From assembly GCA_034437895.1 (NCBI GenBank), contig DAOTTO010000303.1:1-27946 (forward strand): a stretch of 27,946 nt of DNA, read 5' to 3'. This DNA comes from JANRLJ01 sp034437895. GTDB lineage: Bacteria; Chloroflexota; Anaerolineae; Aggregatilineales; Phototrophicaceae. The position numbers and the translations under genes are program-made. Numbering within the stretch: position 1 is the first letter of the stretch; the number at the start of each line of letters is the position of its first letter. Below the pieces are notes generated by a model, which made no database searches, was not told the origin of the DNA, and saw only the letters and a program-made list of their open reading frames with translations. Shown here piece after piece: positions 15,731 through 24,427 of this stretch.

Positions 15731-18700
15731 CCCCCAATCCATAGACAGGCACATCCGCGACTGGAAGATCAGGCCAACGCGCCCGCAATGTCTCCCCAAT
15801 GCCTAATGTATCTTGTGTAAAGAAGGTATTCAGCCAAGCTGTGCCATCTTCCACTGGGAGAGTCGGTGGATTCGGCAGCGCTGTAGTTAAAGCTGTTTCT
15901 AACCAACTCAAGCCCCTTCTTTCCGGCATGGCATTCATAGCATCAACGGCATCCAGCGCATAAGCCGCCTCGTCCGGCGCGAGCAGCGTTTGTGGCAGCC
16001 ATTCCCAAACAGCATTTGGCGTTTGCTCAATGCTAAAGCGCGGCGCGGATACCTGCCATGTATCATCTAACTGGGGTAAATCCGGCTGCCAAGCATACGT
16101 TTGGTAATCGGTATAGTAACCGAGATTTTGCAAGGTCGCGGCGTTTAAAGTCTCTAATCGTGCCAGCGGCGGTTGAATTATTGGAAGGAAGCGATTTTCT
16201 GTCGGGAAAACACCCTCTATAGACGCGTGGCGATAACTATCGGGTAGGCCACCCTGCCCCGGAGCAAATTGGTTGCCATCGCCAGCAACACGGAGACTCC
16301 CGGCTGAATCGACATAGGGCGGGAATAAGCTGTAGTTGTAGGCCAACCATACCGGAAAATCAAGCTGGCGTGCGAGACGATCTCTTGTAATTTGAGCCGT
16401 CCGATCAAGCAGGGGAATTAAAGATTCAATAGGTCTTGCGAACAAGGTTGGGTATTGGGACGAAATCACCGTCGCGGCACTATGCTGATTTACGGCCTGA
16501 ATTTCCGCCAATGAATCACGTAAAAGCTGTAAACCAACCCCATAAGAGGGTACTGGTTCGCGTACAGGCGGGGTAGCCTGCCTTGAGGGATAGGTATAAA
16601 CACTGCCGAAAGCATCCGGCCCCAGCGGATCACGCTGCAAATAACGCCCAATTTGCGGCGAATAGACGCGCCCATTGATGAAGTACAAATTCATTTGTGC
16701 ATCCCAGAGGATGTCATCTCGTAGAATTTGCAGCGGTGAAATCGCCAGTAGTTCCGCCGGGATTGCACCATCCACACAAGGATCATCATTCGCCAGCGGC
16801 ATATCCAGTGTCAAGAAACGCCCGGTAGGATCAAAAAGCCAAGCCGGACTCGTTGTATTTTCGTCAATTTGCGCCGCTAGAATCTGGGTGCGCGCATCGT
16901 TGAGCAGCCAAGTAACTTCATCTTCGCCTTTTGCTTGGAAGAAACCAGGCAAATCATTGGTTTGCCCGTAATACACTGCCTCTTGTTCGTCAGAACTAGA
17001 CAACAATGCATTGCTATCACCGATATAATTTAGTGTTTGCCCACCTATTGCGTTTAATCGATTACGTGCGTCATAGATATAAGTCTGCTGAATCGTGCTG
17101 GTGTTATCGCGCACACTCACTAAGCGGTTCGCGCCGTCATAGTCATAACGCAAGCAAACAGCCTGATCTTCACCAGATTTAACAGCAATGAGATTACCTG
17201 CGTCGTTATAATCATACGTGAAGAGGATAATATCCTGCTGGGCATTGCCACGTATCAGCGTCAATGTAGAAAGCGTTACCGTCGCCAGCGCCAAGAAAAA
17301 CATCCGGCGGCGATTAGGTGAACGGGTAAACCAGCCGAATAACGGTAGCAGCAGCAAAATCGGTGCAGCTTGTTCAGCGGGTGTCAAGCGACTGATTCGT
17401 GTTTCTTTGCGCGTAAGTTGATTGACGTTCTCGTAACTGTAATTGATTGTGACCTGCGTTTGTTCAGGATCGCCGTACTGACGTGTTTCGGTTAAGCGCT
17501 GTCCAAGTGGATCATAGGTGAAAGTGAGCAAATAGAGCAGTTGTCCTTTTGCCCGATCATTAATCCTCATCGTCAAGGGGCGACCATCATTATCATAGCC
17601 GATCAAGACCACATAACCGCTGCTTTCCAGCGTAAAAAACTCCTCCAACCCGGTGATGCCCAAGCGCTGCACCTCGCCAGAGGAGTCCGTTACATAATCG
17701 ACAAAGAGGTTGTTTTGCTCATAAGTGACACTCAAGCCATCCAGCAGACGGTTGAGCTGAAGTTCTGCAACTTCCCCATTCGCCCAGATGACTTCGACGA
17801 TCAAAACACGCCCATCGGTCGTAATCGAATACCCGAAATCCACCAGCGGCGCGTCAGGCGCGCGTTCTGCCGACACATAATCTACGACATCCAAAAATCC
17901 ACGTTCATCCAGCGCAAAGCGAATTCCCTCGCCTGTGCTGGCATCCGTGATCGTATAGCCCTGATTATTGGCCTCATAAGTGTAAATCAAGCGGTGATTG
18001 TTCAGTTCAATTTCGGTCAGCCTGCCAAATTCGTCATAGGTGTAACGCTGCGGATCTGTGCCATTGATTTGGGCCAATTGATCCAAATTGGCATAAATCG
18101 GTTGATACAGGCTGCTGCCATTCCCACTTTCTGAGCCATTCACCGCAATAGCTTCCAGTAAACCAAGTGCATCTTGATGCTCAATGTCTACCCCGCCCCA
18201 TGAGGTTAATTGCCCATCAGGGGAATATGTGTAAACGATTGAAGGAGTCTGACCACCGGGGAAAGTCTGCTCAATCAGCCGACCCAGCGCATCATAGGCA
18301 TAGTTTTCCAGCACCCTTCCCTGTCCGTCTTGTCCCGCACAATCCTCATAGAATGCGCTGTTTTCTGCCCGCGCACGGCAAATGCCGCTTACTTGATCAA
18401 GCGCATCATATTGCAGGAGCAAACGTACCCCTGTGGGGCCGTCTACCGTTGCCAACCGATTAAGCGCATCATAGGTATAATTAAAGGTCTGTCCACCTGC
18501 GTTCTGATAGTTAATCAGATTACCCGTATCGTCATAAGAGAAAGTGGTGATATTTTCTTCCTGATCAATATAACGCAAAGGCCGCCCTTGCGCGTCATAA
18601 TTAAAGCGTTCTGAAGTGCGCCGGATTTCGTCCGTCTGTAAGCAGGCATCCAAAGGTGCGGTGGGGTCATTAGTCACGCTATTGGGGTTAACGCATATTT

Positions 18701-21700
18701 CGGTGCTGATTTCGATTAGAAGGTCGTTAGCATCATAGGTATAGACGACACGCTGCCCCGGCCCACGTAAGGTAATACTCCGTTGGCGAGAAGCGCTGTC
18801 ACCGGAAGAAAATGTAAATTGGCGTGTGCTATTGCGTGTCGCCAAGACATTGACAACAGCCCCGTTCCGATCATAACTGTAGGTTGTCGCCCCTTCCCCA
18901 TCAGCATCACTTTGGCTAACTAATCGATTAAGGGCATCATAGACCAACACGCTGCTCGCCCCAAAACCATCCGTCAATTCCAAGAGCGGCTGACCATCGA
19001 CATAATTGAACGCCCAAACGCGCCCATCAGCTTCAGCATTTATCAGCCGACCTAACGCATCATACGTAAAGTTCACGCCAGCGGTATTGGGGATTTGCGT
19101 ATTCAGCAGTTCACCAGCGGGGGTATACGTAAATTCCCGCGCCCAATTGGTGCTGCCCGTCGCATCTTCGATCTGTATTACGCCGGGCGCATCATAAGCC
19201 AGTGTCAGATAACGCGCTGGATTGCCGCCCACAGGCTGCGACTGCCGCCAGGCTGCCAACCTTCCAGCAGCATCATAGGTCAATTCATGGGAACGCTCTA
19301 AGGTGCTGTCCCCCACCGCATCATCAATACGCCAGACCACGCCAAAGCTGTCAAAACTGTAGCGGGTCAGGTTGCCACGCTGATCGGTTACAACGAGCGT
19401 ATTGGTCTGATCGTCCCAATCAAATACCGTGATGTTGCCCCTAGGGCCAATAATGCTTGTTAAGCGTAACGGATTATGGGCATCTTCATAAGAATACGTG
19501 GTCGTGCTGCCTAGTGGCGAAATCGCCGTTGAGAGCAGCCCAGCCGCATTATATCCGTAAATGGTGGCATTACCTGTGCGCGCATCCTGCTGAACCGTCA
19601 ACTGCCCCAGGTCGTTATAGACATAAATAGTACCGCGTCTGAGTCCATCCAATTCAGAAGTGAGCAAATCAGCTTCGTTATAGGTAAAAGTAAATGAGGC
19701 TTCCGGCGAATTGGCGGTATTCATAGATCGTACCCGACCCAATGTATCGTGGAGATACTCACGTACAAAACCGTTGTCATCTTCCCAACGGATTAAATCG
19801 CCTGTCGCATTATAAAGCAGCGTCCAATTGTTGATGCTAGCGGCATCGCTAAACGTGACCAGCACCCGCCATTGATGCGCTTCGGGATCGCCAATATAAG
19901 CATAATCTCGCGCTCCAGATTCATCCTCAATACGGACAACACGCCCGGCTGCGTCATAAGTCATCGCCAAGGCAAAAGTCCCGCCAGCACAATCCGGCGT
20001 TTCCCCCACCTCGCCTTCGCCCGGCACAGCATAGATAATTTTTTCCACGCCGCCATCAAGTGGGCAGTAGCTCACCCCATACGTTCCGTCCGTGCCATCG
20101 GTGGCGGTCTGCGGACGACCCTTAAAATCAACTGTGGCTTGTAAGGAAGGACGCGGCAAAATTTCACCACTGTTAAGCAGCACGTCAATTTGCGCCACTT
20201 CCACACTGCTAGGCCGCCCCGCTTGATAACTTCCCCAAGTTTGCTCATTAATCCGCGCCCCGTCGGATTCATCCAATGAAAAACTGATGGGTGCAGCTTG
20301 ATTAAGCGGGGAAAATTCCCAATTTTGCGTCTCGTCTAGTTCTTCGTCACCATCATCATTGGCTGAAACGCGAGTCACCCGCCGCAACTGCCAAAGCGAG
20401 TCGAAAATCATTTCAGATGTAGAAATCAGCCGATTGTTTTGTGCCTCGCGGCTGATAATGCGAAAGCCGTTGGGGTTGTCGCCTATCTGCTTAATACCGA
20501 CATCTTCTACATCATAGGCATAACGGATGACGCGCCGGAATTCGTCTTCTGTCTGGCGGATTCTGCCAAGTGCATCATAGGTATAGCGGCGTGTTCGGTT
20601 AAAAGGCGCTGGCGAACTGACCGACACTTGATAGCCCTTGATGACCATCGGTTCTTCGCCTTCTAACAGTGGATCAAGCACAACCAGCGGGATATAGCTA
20701 TAAGTTGTGGTTAAGGCGACTGCATTGATCGTTGCATCGCCTTCCAACGGAGTTAGCCAGCGTGTTTCTTCGCTCATGCGCCCGAAGACATCATACGTAT
20801 AAGTGGTACGCCGCAGGAAGTCCCTACCACCGGGCTGTACCATGCCTGTTTCGATTAAATCCCCATGCCCATCAAAGCGCGAGAGCGTGATCGTCCCAGT
20901 GGCATCCGTCAACAAGACATCGGTGGTCAAAGGGGTGGGCGGCGCATAAATGACTGTATAACCACCCGTCAAAGGATCATCGACTTGGATCAGCCGCCCT
21001 AGCCCATCATAAGCATAAGTGACGGTGTACCAAGTCGCGGAGTCTTCATCAATGCGGTGGCGTGTGATCGAAGTGACTAAGCCAAGCGTGTTATAGGTGT
21101 AATCCGTCTGCGTGGCATCATTGACGCTGGTGAGCGTTGTTAAGCGGCGCAGTTCATCCCAAGTAAAACGATATTCCCCACCATAAGTATCAACATAGCG
21201 GTTCAATAAGCCCGTATCAACGTTAATTTCGTAGCTTTGGCTGGTTCCCTCATCAGGGGTGGCGATGTTTTGCAACAGCCCTGTTTCACCATACGTGAGC
21301 GTTAGTGTGGGCAAACCGCCCCGGATGTCGATCAAATTGCTGCCAGAATAAACGTAAGCGATGGAGTTGCGTCCGGTGCGACCACTTTCAAACAAAGCCT
21401 GCCGCACACCTACCAGCGTTAACAGGCCGTTTTCCCATTGATATTCTGTAGGAACGGCTTCAAATCCGCCTTCACTCGCGAGCGGACTCGTCTCGGAAAT
21501 CAGCGTATACGCATCGCCCACTTCGCGCAGCACACCATCCGTCAGAATATAGATAGAAGTACGCTCATTGCCATATTCATCTATCACCGTCACCACACGC
21601 CGAATAGGTTCACCGCTGTTATCGGTATCCGCCGGGAAAGTAACATTTAAGCGCCGCCATAGGATCGGCTGATCTAGGGCTGGATCAATCACGTCTATTG

Positions 21701-24344
21701 CCACGATCTGCCCGGATTCGTCATAACTGTAGCGCATCCGTTGGGAAATTGGGGCGCGGGAGTCGTCATGGGCGATTAAATGATTGGCATCGTCATAGGT
21801 GTACACCCCGTTTTGCCCATCAGCATAAGTGACATTAACCAACCGCCCTTCCAGATCATATTCATAAGTCGTCTGGAAGCAGTTGAGCGCCGCCTCACAA
21901 ACAGCAGAATCGACACCGCTTGATGTGTCACGTAAGATGCTGCGGATGACATGATGATCGCTGTTGTAATACAGCTCAAGCTGGCGGGTTGTGGCATCAT
22001 CCGTAATGATAACGGGACGATCTTCACCTAAAGTACCTGTACCATTTAACGTTGCTTCGCTATCACGCGAATAATCAATCACGATAACGCGCCCTTCACG
22101 CGGGTACCCATAACGGGTGATGCGTCCGGCGCGATCAAAAGTATAGGTTAAGCCATCTTCTTGGCGCAACGTCCATGCTGACCGCAAATCTGCTCGATTC
22201 AAAATCCAGCCCGGCATCGTTGGGGAGGTTAAATCGCCACCGTCATAACTGGGTTGGCTGCTCAAGAAAACATGGCGGGAACCGCTAGGCGTGATAAACG
22301 TGATAACGCCGCGCGGTGCCCATGTCAGATTCAGCCCGACTGGATAGTCAAGGGCGGTTTGCTCATCAATCGGGCGCGAGCTTGTTTGCGGATCAAACGG
22401 CGCTTTGTAATCTAAGGCATAGATGCTCGTCCAGCCTGGGCCAAATGCGCCATCAACAGCAGCATAAGCACTATTGTAGCTGCGAGTCAGCGCCAAATCA
22501 AAGTCACTGCTATACGGCCCACTCCCCCGCGCCAAGTGATCGGTCATCGCTAACCAGACATTGTTGTTGGCTGGATTTGGATACCCATTCGGCGGACAGT
22601 TGGCTTGCGGCAGCAGGGTATTCACCGGATAACATTCTCCGCCTGTATTATTCAATCCACGTGGGAAGTAACCCGCCTGCCCCGGCAGCGCCCGCCCATC
22701 AAAGACGGGGAAACCTGACGGCGTAATCAGTTCGACAAAGCCATCGGCGGCAGGCAGCAGCAGCCGTTCTTCGCCGGGGTCACCGTCTTCATTCGGTTTT
22801 TCAATAATGTGAATAATTTGGTCAATTTCTTCAAAACTCAACAAGTCCGTCACTGTGCGCTGCGTAACGTCACGTGGCGCATCATCGAAATCTAATTCCA
22901 GCGTATTCCCGCTTAAGGAAAAGCGAGTTAATGTCTCCCAATCCAGCCGCAAGGATGCACCTCTATCTGCCAGCGTCACCGCCAGTGGGACGTTTTCTAA
23001 GGACGTGCCTTCCTCGACCTCGCGGCGCATATCTACATTCGTTGATTCAACACTCAGCCGATGCTCGCCTGTGAAGGTCGCGCTAAATGCACCTTCCTCC
23101 AGCCGCATCTCGGAGTTATCCGCCACGCCTGCCCAAGCTAAAGTCATGTTATGTGGAACCGTCTGCCCTGTCGCATCCGGCGAAAGCAGTTGCATGTTGA
23201 AAGAATCGAGCGTCCCTTGAAAGGTAATCTCGCGCTGTGTGGGATCAATCTGCCCGATAAAAGTACGATTGGTATCCGCCGCGCCATCGCCATCATACAG
23301 CTTAAAACCCGCGCACTCATCTGTAATCCACACCCCTTGCAGCGCTTCCCAACTCAGTTGGAAACGCGTCCCATCGGCGGTTGTGATGTCCAAGAGATCG
23401 CCATTTTGTTGATTGCGAAATTGATAAGCAAAATTTTGTAGATAAAAAATTCGCTGGCGACCCGAAGCCGTCGTCCCGGAGGCGGAAACATCCCCACCGA
23501 GAAAATTAATCTGGTCTGCCCAATCATTCAGATAAAGAAAATAGTCGTTGCCGCGTATGCCATAAAAAACCTGCCGCGCCGTGCCGTCAAAGCTGGCGAC
23601 CAGATAGACCGTACCCGGATGGATATTCACCTGTGCGTCTGGCTCACCGGGCAGCGCTGGGATGGCGATCACTTCCCGACCATTGATAATCTGGGGCTGA
23701 GTGGCAAGCGCACCACCGGCGCTGTCATCGCGGAGATTTTGTGTCGGGGCAAGATCACCCCCGCCCGTAAAATCGGCTGTAAAGCGGTAATCGCCAGCGT
23801 TTTCGACATCGGCGATATGCACCCGCCGCACAATCAAGGTATAAATCGCACTTTCTGCAAGGATATAACTATAGCTTTCACCCTGCGTAATCGGCTGATA
23901 GATCACCCCCGCGCTGTATTCAATCGGGTCTAGCCCTTTGAAGAGTCCAAATTCTAAAGTGAGGTCATTAATCACATCAAAGCGTAAATTTAAGGGCGCA
24001 TTTTGGATTCGCCCATTTGAATCCGTCGGGCGCTCAATCTGAAATGACCACGTATCGCCCAATGTATCGACAGCAAGGGTGCTGGTTTTGGCTTCGCTTG
24101 GTTGCAAGATTCCGCCGCCGAAATTTAGATCATAAGGCGTGATTTCGCGGTTCATCATATAACGCACATCGGAGCAAAAATCGTCTTGCGCTGCATCCTG
24201 CGCTTGAAGACGTACCGAAGGTTGCGAAAGAACCATCCAAAAGATTATGACAGCGATACATCCCACTAAAGACACAGAAAAAGATTTCCTGTCTATCGCA
24301 CCATATCGCATGATTTGCATCTTTTTTACTTTTTTCATAAACAT
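15702..24344 (-). CDS. Giant RHS/YD-repeat surface protein
   Basis: About 2880 residues from the ATG at 24344. Another ATG at 24338 is equally close to a GTGAAAG site; an upstream TTG at 24389 would translate through a hairpin and is rejected. A membrane-type segment near residues 21-40 then RLQAQDAAQ suggests Sec export. Next come a PPC-like beta domain (about 50-190), further beta regions, and a DUF6531-type entry near 600-645 (TRSYNSAYAAVDGAFGPGWT). Dozens of YD repeats (YDALGRL-like) fill 645-2550. The RHS core signature GRVYSPQIGRYLQRDPLG lies near 2555-2572. A ~305-residue tail follows with no known toxin motif. Odd: a hydrophobic hairpin at about 2315-2366 (APILLLLPLFGWF, then MFFLALATVTLSTLTLI) lies inside the repeats. 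RHS proteins form hollow beta shells; here a surface or intercellular role is inferred. Confidence 0.88.
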   Translation of the reverse strand: MFMKKVKKMQIMRYGAIDRKSFSVSLVGCIAVIIFWMVLSQPSVRLQAQDAAQDDFCSDVRYMMNREITPYDLNFGGGILQPSEAKTSTLAVDTLGDTWSFQIERPTDSNGRIQNAPLNLRFDVINDLTLEFGLFKGLDPIEYSAGVIYQPITQGESYSYILAESAIYTLIVRRVHIADVENAGDYRFTADFTGGGDLAPTQNLRDDSAGGALATQPQIINGREVIAIPALPGEPDAQVNIHPGTVYLVASFDGTARQVFYGIRGNDYFLYLNDWADQINFLGGDVSASGTTASGRQRIFYLQNFAYQFRNQQNGDLLDITTADGTRFQLSWEALQGVWITDECAGFKLYDGDGAADTNRTFIGQIDPTQREITFQGTLDSFNMQLLSPDATGQTVPHNMTLAWAGVADNSEMRLEEGAFSATFTGEHRLSVESTNVDMRREVEEGTSLENVPLAVTLADRGASLRLDWETLTRFSLSGNTLELDFDDAPRDVTQRTVTDLLSFEEIDQIIHIIEKPNEDGDPGEERLLLPAADGFVELITPSGFPVFDGRALPGQAGYFPRGLNNTGGECYPVNTLLPQANCPPNGYPNPANNNVWLAMTDHLARGSGPYSSDFDLALTRSYNSAYAAVDGAFGPGWTSIYALDYKAPFDPQTSSRPIDEQTALDYPVGLNLTWAPRGVITFITPSGSRHVFLSSQPSYDGGDLTSPTMPGWILNRADLRSAWTLRQEDGLTYTFDRAGRITRYGYPREGRVIVIDYSRDSEATLNGTGTLGEDRPVIITDDATTRQLELYYNSDHHVIRSILRDTSSGVDSAVCEAALNCFQTTYEYDLEGRLVNVTYADGQNGVYTYDDANHLIAHDDSRAPISQRMRYSYDESGQIVAIDVIDPALDQPILWRRLNVTFPADTDNSGEPIRRVVTVIDEYGNERTSIYILTDGVLREVGDAYTLISETSPLASEGGFEAVPTEYQWENGLLTLVGVRQALFESGRTGRNSIAYVYSGSNLIDIRGGLPTLTLTYGETGLLQNIATPDEGTSQSYEINVDTGLLNRYVDTYGGEYRFTWDELRRLTTLTSVNDATQTDYTYNTLGLVTSITRHRIDEDSATWYTVTYAYDGLGRLIQVDDPLTGGYTVIYAPPTPLTTDVLLTDATGTITLSRFDGHGDLIETGMVQPGGRDFLRRTTYTYDVFGRMSEETRWLTPLEGDATINAVALTTTYSYIPLVVLDPLLEGEEPMVIKGYQVSVSSPAPFNRTRRYTYDALGRIRQTEDEFRRVIRYAYDVEDVGIKQIGDNPNGFRIISREAQNNRLISTSEMIFDSLWQLRRVTRVSANDDGDEELDETQNWEFSPLNQAAPISFSLDESDGARINEQTWGSYQAGRPSSVEVAQIDVLLNSGEILPRPSLQATVDFKGRPQTATDGTDGTYGVSYCPLDGGVEKIIYAVPGEGEVGETPDCAGGTFALAMTYDAAGRVVRIEDESGARDYAYIGDPEAHQWRVLVTFSDAASINNWTLLYNATGDLIRWEDDNGFVREYLHDTLGRVRSMNTANSPEASFTFTYNEADLLTSELDGLRRGTIYVYNDLGQLTVQQDARTGNATIYGYNAAGLLSTAISPLGSTTTYSYEDAHNPLRLTSIIGPRGNITVFDWDDQTNTLVVTDQRGNLTRYSFDSFGVVWRIDDAVGDSTLERSHELTYDAAGRLAAWRQSQPVGGNPARYLTLAYDAPGVIQIEDATGSTNWAREFTYTPAGELLNTQIPNTAGVNFTYDALGRLINAEADGRVWAFNYVDGQPLLELTDGFGASSVLVYDALNRLVSQSDADGEGATTYSYDRNGAVVNVLATRNSTRQFTFSSGDSASRQRSITLRGPGQRVVYTYDANDLLIEISTEICVNPNSVTNDPTAPLDACLQTDEIRRTSERFNYDAQGRPLRYIDQEENITTFSYDDTGNLINYQNAGGQTFNYTYDALNRLATVDGPTGVRLLLQYDALDQVSGICRARAENSAFYEDCAGQDGQGRVLENYAYDALGRLIEQTFPGGQTPSIVYTYSPDGQLTSWGGVDIEHQDALGLLEAIAVNGSESGNGSSLYQPIYANLDQLAQINGTDPQRYTYDEFGRLTEIELNNHRLIYTYEANNQGYTITDASTGEGIRFALDERGFLDVVDYVSAERAPDAPLVDFGYSITTDGRVLIVEVIWANGEVAELQLNRLLDGLSVTYEQNNLFVDYVTDSSGEVQRLGITGLEEFFTLESSGYVVLIGYDNDGRPLTMRINDRAKGQLLYLLTFTYDPLGQRLTETRQYGDPEQTQVTINYSYENVNQLTRKETRISRLTPAEQAAPILLLLPLFGWFTRSPNRRRMFFLALATVTLSTLTLIRGNAQQDIILFTYDYNDAGNLIAVKSGEDQAVCLRYDYDGANRLVSVRDNTSTIQQTYIYDARNRLNAIGGQTLNYIGDSNALLSSSDEQEAVYYGQTNDLPGFFQAKGEDEVTWLLNDARTQILAAQIDENTTSPAWLFDPTGRFLTLDMPLANDDPCVDGAIPAELLAISPLQILRDDILWDAQMNLYFINGRVYSPQIGRYLQRDPLGPDAFGSVYTYPSRQATPPVREPVPSYGVGLQLLRDSLAEIQAVNQHSAATVISSQYPTLFARPIESLIPLLDRTAQITRDRLARQLDFPVWLAYNYSLFPPYVDSAGSLRVAGDGNQFAPGQGGLPDSYRHASIEGVFPTENRFLPIIQPPLARLETLNAATLQNLGYYTDYQTYAWQPDLPQLDDTWQVSAPRFSIEQTPNAVWEWLPQTLLAPDEAAYALDAVDAMNAMPERRGLSWLETALTTALPNPPTLPVEDGTAWLNTFFTQDTLGIGETLRARWPDLPVADVPVYGLGVREDWTRLR
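16660..22430 (-). repeat. Degenerate DNA repeats encoding YD motifs
   Basis: The plus strand shows recurring GC(A/G)TCATA-GGTATA-like blocks (for example near 18290, 18470, 18530, 19050, 20575 and 21010), each encoding Y-x-YD-x-x-G-R/N on the minus strand. Spacing is irregular, mostly 60-130 bases. Copies differ in sequence, so it is protein-level repetition and not recent tandem duplication. Confidence 0.75.
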
Positions 24345-24355
24345 GCTTTCACGTA

Positions 24356-24383
24356 CAGAGGCGCACGGGATGGTGCGCCTCTG
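24356..24383 (-). promoter_or_regulatory. Perfect stem-loop in the kinase-RHS gap
   Basis: CAGAGGCGCAC and GTGCGCCTCTG pair perfectly over 11 bp with a 6-base loop, twelve bases before the RHS start codon. No T-tract follows in either direction, so it is not a standard terminator. It could act as a processing or stability element that sets the ratio of kinase to RHS message. Confidence 0.5.
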
Positions 24384-24427
24384 CTTCAAAATTGATATTA
24401 AAAAGTTTACCGATAAAACTTATCGCG

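Noticed and set aside
15702..16620. RHS tail as a known polymorphic toxin domain
   Set aside because: No nuclease, deaminase, ADP-ribosyl or peptidase motif is seen, and no immunity gene is adjacent.
17541..18134. 197-codon plus-strand frame inside the RHS gene
   Set aside because: It is antisense to in-phase YD repeats, lacks a ribosome site, and its product resembles no protein family.
24345..24389. Upstream TTG start for the RHS gene
   Set aside because: The added codons run through a perfect stem-loop and add nothing to the signal peptide.
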